Positions 8,205-10,467 of a DNA stretch of 10,467 bases are shown one piece after another. Below the pieces are notes generated by a model. That model was not told the DNA's origin, did not search any database, and worked only from the letters and a program-made list of their open reading frames with translations. The translations under genes were made by a program, and so were the position numbers. Origin of the DNA: Spirogloea muscicola (Eukaryota > Streptophyta > Zygnematophyceae > Spirogloeales > Spirogloeaceae); assembly GCA_009602725.1 (NCBI GenBank), contig WELB01000101.1, forward strand, positions 47,763 through 58,229, read 5' to 3'. How positions within the stretch are numbered: the first letter of the stretch is position 1; each line of letters opens with the position of its first letter.

Positions 8205-10306
8205 TTAGCTTGCATCGCCGCTGTCGCTGGGCCGCCAGTAGTGCCAGGGCCCAAAGCCCGGAGGAGGACCACTACGCTCGGGCTCGTCGGAATCCGTGAA
8301 CGCCTGCGGTTCAAAGCTACGGGCCGCCTTGTCCTCGTATACTTGCCTCGGCCCTGCCCGTAGGACCGCAGCGGCCTCTTCATTAGGCCGCAGGAGAAGC
8401 CCTGGCGTGTACCAGAGCAGGACTGAGGTGGCCGCGAGGGAGAACCCAAGCACTAACAATGTGGCCTTCATCCGGTTGAGCGCGGGCCGCACCTGTTGCA
8501 AGCCAATGAGGGCCACCTTCAGAATGGCATAACCAAGTCACCCACGATCTGACGCCCTGATCCTTCTATAGAAAGACGCAGCATACACCTGAAAGACGTA
8601 AAATTTCTCAACGGCAACTAGTCCACAGGGGATGCTGTAAGTAACAAATTACTGATGCAGCACGGTGTCGGTGTGTCATAAGATGCTTGCTTCGACCTCC
8701 GTACATTGTAGGAGGCCAGCAGACGATCACGTGCAAGAACCTCGGGCGGCTTGACCCAGACCTGCACGAAGTGACATCGAGGGCGTTGAGACCTATATAT
8801 CTGACATGTATGAAAAGTATTATTGATGTATAGTGATGCAAAAGCACAACGGCTCGATTACTGGCTGATCGCTTCTACTGCCAAAACCTTCTGCTCCTCA
8901 ACCATCTGCAGGCAATCCCCAATTGACTACTGCCAAAACCTTCTGCTCCTCAACCATCTGCAGGCAATCCCCAATGGACTCTGCTGCAAGGATGAGCAGT
9001 GAGTAGTTGGTGGCGTACCTCGCCATCATACCATCCCGTCTCCTCATCTGCAGCAGCAGACCATCATACGGCAGTTGCCGTCAGTCTCAGGTGAGCATAC
9101 GGTGTTGCTCGAAGCGGTCCAAAACTCAGCTCGTCAAAGTGCAGTCCACATTCTGCACAGCTATGAGTCGAGCTGACAAGACAGCGCCGAGAAGTGCTCA
9201 CACTCAATGGTGGCGCTGAAGAGGCGGTTGCCAATGTAGGCCCATCCGAGGTAGAGCCGGAGCGCAACCACCGTGACGACCACCTGTCCAGCAGCCAGAG
9301 CGCCCAGGTAGCACTGCCACACCTCCTCCTGCCAAAAGCCAACGGCACGCTACTAAGCCCAAATAGATCCAGCGGACAAGCATCCATCAAGGTCTAGGGC
9401 ATTGGCAGGAGGCATTGGGGTCTTGTCAGGGATATTGCAAGAGTTAGCACCTGACAGGGCTAAAGGTTAGGGTTTAGAGTAGAAACTTCTGGAGTGACTC
9501 GAATCAAAAGCACAGCCTCTGATAAGTCAAGGACCTGACCTGAGAGGGCTTCAGCTTAGGGTACAGAGTAGAAACTTCTGGCATCTCCTCGGATCAGCAG
9601 TACAGCCTCTGAGATTCTTAGGCTCTTGGGCACTCAGGTGCAGAAGAAAAGCTCACCTGGGAGTTGAAGGTAACGGCAGCAACGGGCCAGCCGACAATTG
9701 CGGAGAAGACGGCGCCCAGTGTGAGGAGACGCAACGAGAAGCCGAGCGGGCCGGCGGTGGCCCAGGGGAAGAGGAAGGTGTCCAGCAGCGCGCGGTACTC
9801 GTTGTACGGCTGCTGCTCCGCCGGCACGGGGCATGCCGCCAGCGCACCGCTGCCCTCGCCATACAGCGGGTCCCTGCCGCGCACGCCACAACGACGACGG
9901 CGGCGGCGTCTGCTGTCAGGCGTGCAGGCTGCAGGCAGCTCGAAGCAGGCTGCAGGCAGCTCGAAGCGGCTCTTACAATGCCGTGCAAAAACCCAAAAAT
10001 CCTCTGCAGTGTGTCGTGGATCCACCGAAACCCATGATCACACCAGCCTGCGACCGCTGTAGTGGTAGCGGCGGCGTTGACAGGGGATCCACTGGCCTGG
10101 ACCAGGCTTAGAGGCGTCGAGTCCAGTGATCAATGTCAAAGCCCTGACGTCACTTGTGATATAGGGTTTAGGCGTAGGCCTAGGGGTTAGGGTTTGGAGC
10201 ACGGACCTCCCGGGGCGGCCCCCCGCTGGGGGGCCGCTGCTGCCGCCGCTGGCCGCCGCACGCAGGGCGCAGCCCCGCCGCTCGGCGCTGCCAGAACCGC
10301 CGCCAT
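8205..10306 (-). CDS. CGLD27: CGLD27/Ycf36-family plastid membrane protein (DUF1230)
   Basis: Six exons on the minus strand: 10306-10207, 9928-9657, 9328-9202, 9047-9019, 8761-8705, 8492-8205; 873 nt, 290 aa, stop TAA, all introns GT-AG and phases closing. Family signatures in order are CPVPAEQQPYNEY (66-78), LRLYLGWAYIGNRL (147-160), YEETGWYDGE (167-176) and VWVKPPEVLARDRLLASY (177-194). Three likely membrane segments lie near 98-119, 132-155 and 205-224. Residues 1-60 are Ala/Arg-rich with few acidic residues, as in a chloroplast transit peptide. Relatives are cyanobacterial and plastid Ycf36 and nuclear CGLD27. CGLD27 is conserved in green lineage and diatoms and is reported as induced by iron deficiency in Chlamydomonas and Arabidopsis; its biochemical role is unknown. 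The C-terminus after the last helix is long, acidic/proline-rich and not recognised. The ATG at 10306 was chosen because its exon reaches a donor in the right phase for the next exon. Confidence 0.88.
8875..8980. repeat. 52-bp tandem duplication in CGLD27 intron 4
   Basis: Bases 8875-8928 repeat at 8927-8980 with one difference (T8924 versus G8976), period 52, two copies. Near identity indicates a recent duplication. It lies within the intron 9018-8762 and has no coding consequence. On the minus strand each copy includes a CTGCAG that could act as a decoy acceptor. Confidence 0.9.
9451..9620. repeat. Diverged tandem duplication (period about 89-90) in CGLD27 intron 2
   Basis: AGAGTAGAAACTTCTGG is found at 9476-9492 and 9565-9581, and ACAGCCTCTGA at 9512-9522 and 9602-9612, with weaker matches around them. 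The first copy contains GGTTAGGGTTTAG (9465-9477), a telomere-like motif, and the second a decayed version. This duplication is older than the 52-bp one in intron 4. Confidence 0.7.
9928..9969 (-). repeat. 21-bp direct repeat duplicating the exon 2 splice acceptor of CGLD27
   Basis: Two copies of a 21-base unit lie at 9928-9948 and 9949-9969, differing at the last base. Read on the minus strand, each copy boundary carries CTGCCTGCAG followed by CCTGC, so acceptors exist for exon starts at 9928 and 9949. Because 21 is a multiple of three and the phase is the same, using the outer acceptor adds seven residues (CFELPAA-like) to the transit-peptide region. Confidence 0.7.
10162..10197. repeat. 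Telomere-like motifs in CGLD27 intron 1
   Basis: TAGGGTTTAGG, then TAGGGGTTAGGGTTTGG within 36 bases: degenerate copies of TTTAGGG. They lie just inside the 5' end of intron 10206-9929, so in the sense of the gene they read CCCTAA, as in helicase intron 1. Confidence 0.6.
10215..10237. repeat. Perfect GC hairpin, 10-bp stem and 3-base loop
   Basis: GCGGCCCCCC at 10215-10224 and GGGGGGCCGC at 10228-10237 are perfect complements around GCT. The hairpin lies within CGLD27 exon 1, where it encodes an Ala/Pro/Gly-rich part of the putative transit peptide. It has no T run and is not a bacterial terminator. Confidence 0.75.
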
Positions 10307-10337
10307 TCCAGCGCCGGCCTCCCGGCGCCGCCGCCGC

Positions 10338-10467
<130 letters not shown>

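Noticed and set aside
8205-8516. Separate small one-helix membrane protein starting at a GTG codon on the minus strand
   Set aside because: The first eight codons lie before a good acceptor (CAACAG, exon start at 8492). From there the protein continues exactly where the CGLD27 family sequence requires, so this is the last exon of CGLD27 and not a gene of its own.
10215-10237. Rho-independent terminator
   Set aside because: It is a perfect GC hairpin but has no T run, lies within a coding exon and is in a eukaryotic nuclear contig.

Overview
This is nuclear DNA of a green (chlorophyte) alga, probably trebouxiophyte-like. The evidence is: intron-rich genes with mostly GT-AG introns (about 150-530 nt); high-GC exons set in lower-GC introns; two plastid-lineage genes (a mitoferrin-like envelope carrier and a CGLD27/Ycf36-family protein found in the green lineage, other plastid algae and cyanobacteria); and degenerate CCCTAAA/TTTAGGG (plant/green-alga telomere type) motifs scattered through introns. 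The lineage below 'green alga' is inference. The window looks like a whole short contig: it starts inside an exon and ends in a 123-base A run preceded by an 8-base match to an Illumina adapter start.

Layout. (1) 1-2394, plus strand: most of a mitoferrin-like 1 (MFL1) carrier gene, 5' truncated, 6 exons, all three carrier signatures present. Its last exon carries a long unusual tail that overlaps a very gene-like antisense reading frame (2161-2402, minus). (2) 2403-3766: no gene I can establish, only one possible minus-strand exon. (3) 3767-4180, minus: first exon of a protein with the N-terminal zinc ribbon of RNF115/RNF126-type ubiquitin ligases; no RING domain was found downstream. (4) 4181-4320: a 140-base GC-rich head-to-head intergenic region with a (GGC)9 repeat and the only N of the window. 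(5) 4321-7846, plus: a complete 8-exon DEAD-box RNA helicase of the DDX49/Dbp8/RH36 group (447 aa), whose first intron is GC-AG and filled with degenerate telomere-like repeats. (6) 7847-8204: short convergent 3' region. (7) 8205-10306, minus: a complete 6-exon CGLD27 (DUF1230) gene (290 aa), including a 29-nt microexon and a duplicated splice acceptor. (8) 10307-10467: a few 5' bases, then the artefactual contig end.

How the genes relate. MFL1 and CGLD27 are both plastid membrane proteins tied to iron nutrition in plants and algae. They are separated here by two housekeeping-type genes (ubiquitin-ligase-like and ribosome biogenesis), so nothing in the sequence shows that they form a unit. 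The exon models come from conserved protein order, reading phase and splice-site consensus. All exon phases close without a frameshift in the helicase and CGLD27 models, which is the strongest support for them. I see no mobile-element gene, RNA gene, CRISPR array or bacterial-type defence system.
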